Below are positions 62,415 to 64,000 of a DNA stretch of 64,000 nt, one piece after another. A program made the translations under genes and the position numbers. How positions within the stretch are numbered: the first letter of the stretch is position 1; each line of letters opens with the position of its first letter. The DNA is taken from assembly GCA_022823185.1 (NCBI GenBank), contig JAJDXQ010000025.1, positions 62,001 through 126,000 on the forward strand, written 5' to 3'. The notes below the pieces were generated by a model. That model did not search any database. It was not told the DNA's origin and saw nothing but the letters and a program-made list of their open reading frames with translations. This stretch comes from Caldilineaceae bacterium (GTDB lineage Bacteria; Chloroflexota; Anaerolineae; Caldilineales; Caldilineaceae).

Positions 62415-64000
62415 GATGCAGGCCAGCGACTGCGCGTCCTGGTTCGCCGGCGCGCTGCCGTTCTTTCTTTCCTCCCGCCTCGCCCCGCTCTCCTCGCTCT
62501 TCGGGGGTGTGTAGGCGGGCAGAGGATCGTAGCCGTCCTGCGCCATGCGCTCGCTGTAGAATTCGCACTTGCCGCTTGGCGTGGGGAAGTTGCCCTCGGC
62601 GAAGGGCAGATAAGGCTGGGGCAGGTTGAGACGCGCAAAACCTTTCTCCAGCAGAGCATCCCAGGTGACCGTTTCGTAGAGGGGATGGCGCTGCGCCTCG
62701 ACGAAGTTGCGCAGGATGGTCTCGTCATCTTCGTAAAAGCCGCTGTCGGTGTAGCCCATGGCCTGCGCGAGGCCGCGGAAGATGGCGCTGTTGGGCCGCG
62801 CTTCGCCCACGGGCGGGATCGCGGGCCGGTTGAGCGCCAGGTAATGATGGCCGTACATGCGTTGCAGGTCCCAGTGTTCGGCCTGCGTGGTGGCGGGCAG
62901 AAGATAGTCCGCGTAGTCGGCGGTGTCGGTCTGGAAGTGTTCGAGGACGACGGTGAGCAGGTCCTCGCGCGCCAGGCCGGCGCGGACCGAAGACTGGTCG
63001 GGCGCGACGGCGGCGGGATTGCAGTTGTAGACGAAGAGCGCTTTCACCGGCGGGCCGGCCGCGTCGGGCGCGGGCTTGCGGTCCACGGGCCGGGGCGCGT
63101 AGTGCGCGGCGGCGAGGCGTGTTCGGTCGAGGCTGAGCGCGTCGCCGAGGCGGTTCATGTTGATGGTGCGGGGGAAGCGTCCGGCGAGAAGGTCGGGCCG
63201 CTGCAGCCCGCTCTTTTCGAGGTGGCGCAACTGCCCGCTGACGCTGAGCTGAATGCCGCCGCCCTGTTCCCGCCATGCGCCGACGAGCGCGGGAAGACAG
63301 GTGATGTTGCGCATTGCCATGCCGCCGCCGTAGTGGCGCTGCATGCCGTAGTTGACCCGGATCGCGGCCGGTTTCGTCGTGGCATAGTCCCGCGCCAGTT
63401 GGCGGATCCGCTCGGCGGGGATGCCGGTGATCTGCGCGGCCCGCTGCGGCGGCCACTCCTGGACGCGTTCGGCCAGCTGCTCGAAACCGACGGTATGGGC
63501 CATCACATAGTCGTGGTCGTGCAGCCCGGTGTTGACGATTTCGTGCATCATCGCCAGCGCGAGGGCCCCGTCGGCGCCGGGGCGAATGGGCAGCCACTCG
63601 TCGGCGGCCCTGGCGGTGCGGGTGCGGGCCGGGTCGATGACGATGACGCGCGCGCCCTGTTTGCGCGCCTGCTGGATGAAGGGCCACAGATGCAGGTTGC
63701 TCGTCAGGGTGTTACTGCCCCAGATCAGGATCAGGCGTGAGTGCGCGTAATCTTCCGGTTCGATTCCGATCGTTGCGCCGATTGAGTAGAGATAGCCTTC
63801 GAACCCGGCCTCGGAGCAGATCGTATACGCCAGGCGGCTGGCTCCCATCTGCTGGAAAAAGCGGTCGGACATGCAGTGTTGCTGCAGAAAGCCCATCGTC
63901 CCGCCGTAGGCATAGGGCAGAACCGCTTCCGCGCCCCATTCGTTGATGATGCCCTGCAGGCGCGCCGCGATCTCCGTCAGCGCCTCACTCCAGGAGATGC
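62073..64000 (-). CDS. Molybdopterin oxidoreductase (partial, runs off the right edge)
   Basis: At least 640 residues; the N-terminus with any iron-sulfur site lies outside the window, since the frame stays open to 64000. The MopB fold is clear: [144 protein letters not shown], and the C-terminal dinucleotide-binding domain ([20 protein letters not shown]). It resembles formate-dehydrogenase or polysulfide/DMSO-reductase group enzymes; the substrate is unknown. The last 340 bases are duplicated at 59528-59869. Confidence 0.9.
   Translation of the reverse strand, partial: ISWSEALTEIAARLQGIINEWGAEAVLPYAYGGTMGFLQQHCMSDRFFQQMGASRLAYTICSEAGFEGYLYSIGATIGIEPEDYAHSRLILIWGSNTLTSNLHLWPFIQQARKQGARVIVIDPARTRTARAADEWLPIRPGADGALALAMMHEIVNTGLHDHDYVMAHTVGFEQLAERVQEWPPQRAAQITGIPAERIRQLARDYATTKPAAIRVNYGMQRHYGGGMAMRNITCLPALVGAWREQGGGIQLSVSGQLRHLEKSGLQRPDLLAGRFPRTINMNRLGDALSLDRTRLAAAHYAPRPVDRKPAPDAAGPPVKALFVYNCNPAAVAPDQSSVRAGLAREDLLTVVLEHFQTDTADYADYLLPATTQAEHWDLQRMYGHHYLALNRPAIPPVGEARPNSAIFRGLAQAMGYTDSGFYEDDETILRNFVEAQRHPLYETVTWDALLEKGFARLNLPQPYLPFAEGNFPTPSGKCEFYSERMAQDGYDPLPAYTPPKSEESGARREERKNGSAPANQDAQSLACISPPAHSFLNSSFSHLERFRGREREPLLWIHPQDAAARRIEEGAWLRVWNELGEVELTARVTEEIMAGTVLAPGIWWNKHSADGRNVNQLTPQDETDMGASASFYDVRVFVEPA

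Noticed and set aside
61835..62728. Extension of the ATPase frame into the oxidoreductase region
   Set aside because: The first 240 or so residues of that longer frame are out-of-frame oxidoreductase sequence. The ATPase family opens at 61834.
62400..63740. A 446-codon plus-strand open frame
   Set aside because: Antisense of the molybdopterin oxidoreductase.

Overview
The window is GC-rich DNA from a bacterium, most likely a member of the Chloroflexota (Anaerolineae/Caldilineae-like). That placement is an inference. It rests on large secreted proteins with Thr-Pro-Ala-Thr linkers and bacterial SH3 repeats, an F420 biosynthesis gene (cofE), a MoxR/DUF58 pair, and a heavy load of toxin-antitoxin genes, restriction genes and decayed insertion sequences. 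No rRNA or marker phylogeny is available here to prove it. One tRNA gene is present: tRNA-Arg(CCG).

Layout. 1-760: an IS630-type relic and the presumed leader of a type I-E CRISPR array (761-1459, 12 repeats, 11 spacers, no cas genes in the window). 1494-14095: four paralogous minus-strand genes for exported multi-SH3b proteins, with decayed copies of their 3' ends between them. 15159-23407: a mixed accessory stretch holding a broken toxin-antitoxin pair (C11 tract frameshift plus in-frame stop), RNase PH, a LacI regulator, a fragment of a type ISP-like restriction helicase, tandem Uma2 nucleases and a HEPN-like/PIN operon. 23503-30526: DUF58 and MoxR, a 910-residue protein of unknown function and a solute-binding lipoprotein. 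30527-32461: IS relics and one orphan gene. 32462-46438: a defence island with type I restriction (hsdR, a three-gene insert of unknown function, an hsdM-hsdS fusion), an FRG-TPR protein, a PD-(D/E)xK/SEC-C protein, a gene of unknown function, a zinc-finger/HEPN-like protein and HicBA. 47238-50755: a plant-type LRR protein, then glycosyltransferases coupled to Sua5. 50898-52609: yqeB and cofE. 53034-58728: multicopper oxidase, aminotransferase, M17 aminopeptidase and a membrane protein. 58756-59398: MntA-HepT. 59528-64000: a molybdopterin oxidoreductase whose 3' end is present twice, flanking a two-gene AAA ATPase plus TOPRIM operon that resembles PARIS/AbiL/OLD-type anti-phage systems.

How it fits together. 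Housekeeping genes (rph, Sua5, pepA, aminotransferase, cofE, tRNA) alternate with blocks of mobile or defence DNA. YqeB, CofE and the molybdopterin enzyme may belong to one redox theme, but they are not in one operon. The best candidates for undescribed biology are the ATPase-TOPRIM insertion at 60057-61834, the FRG-TPR/SEC-C nuclease/HEPN-like group at 39763-45734, the three-gene unit lodged between hsdR and hsdMS, the HEPN-like/PIN operon at 21216-23407, and the expanding and decaying SH3b protein family at the left end. All functions are read from sequence motifs only.
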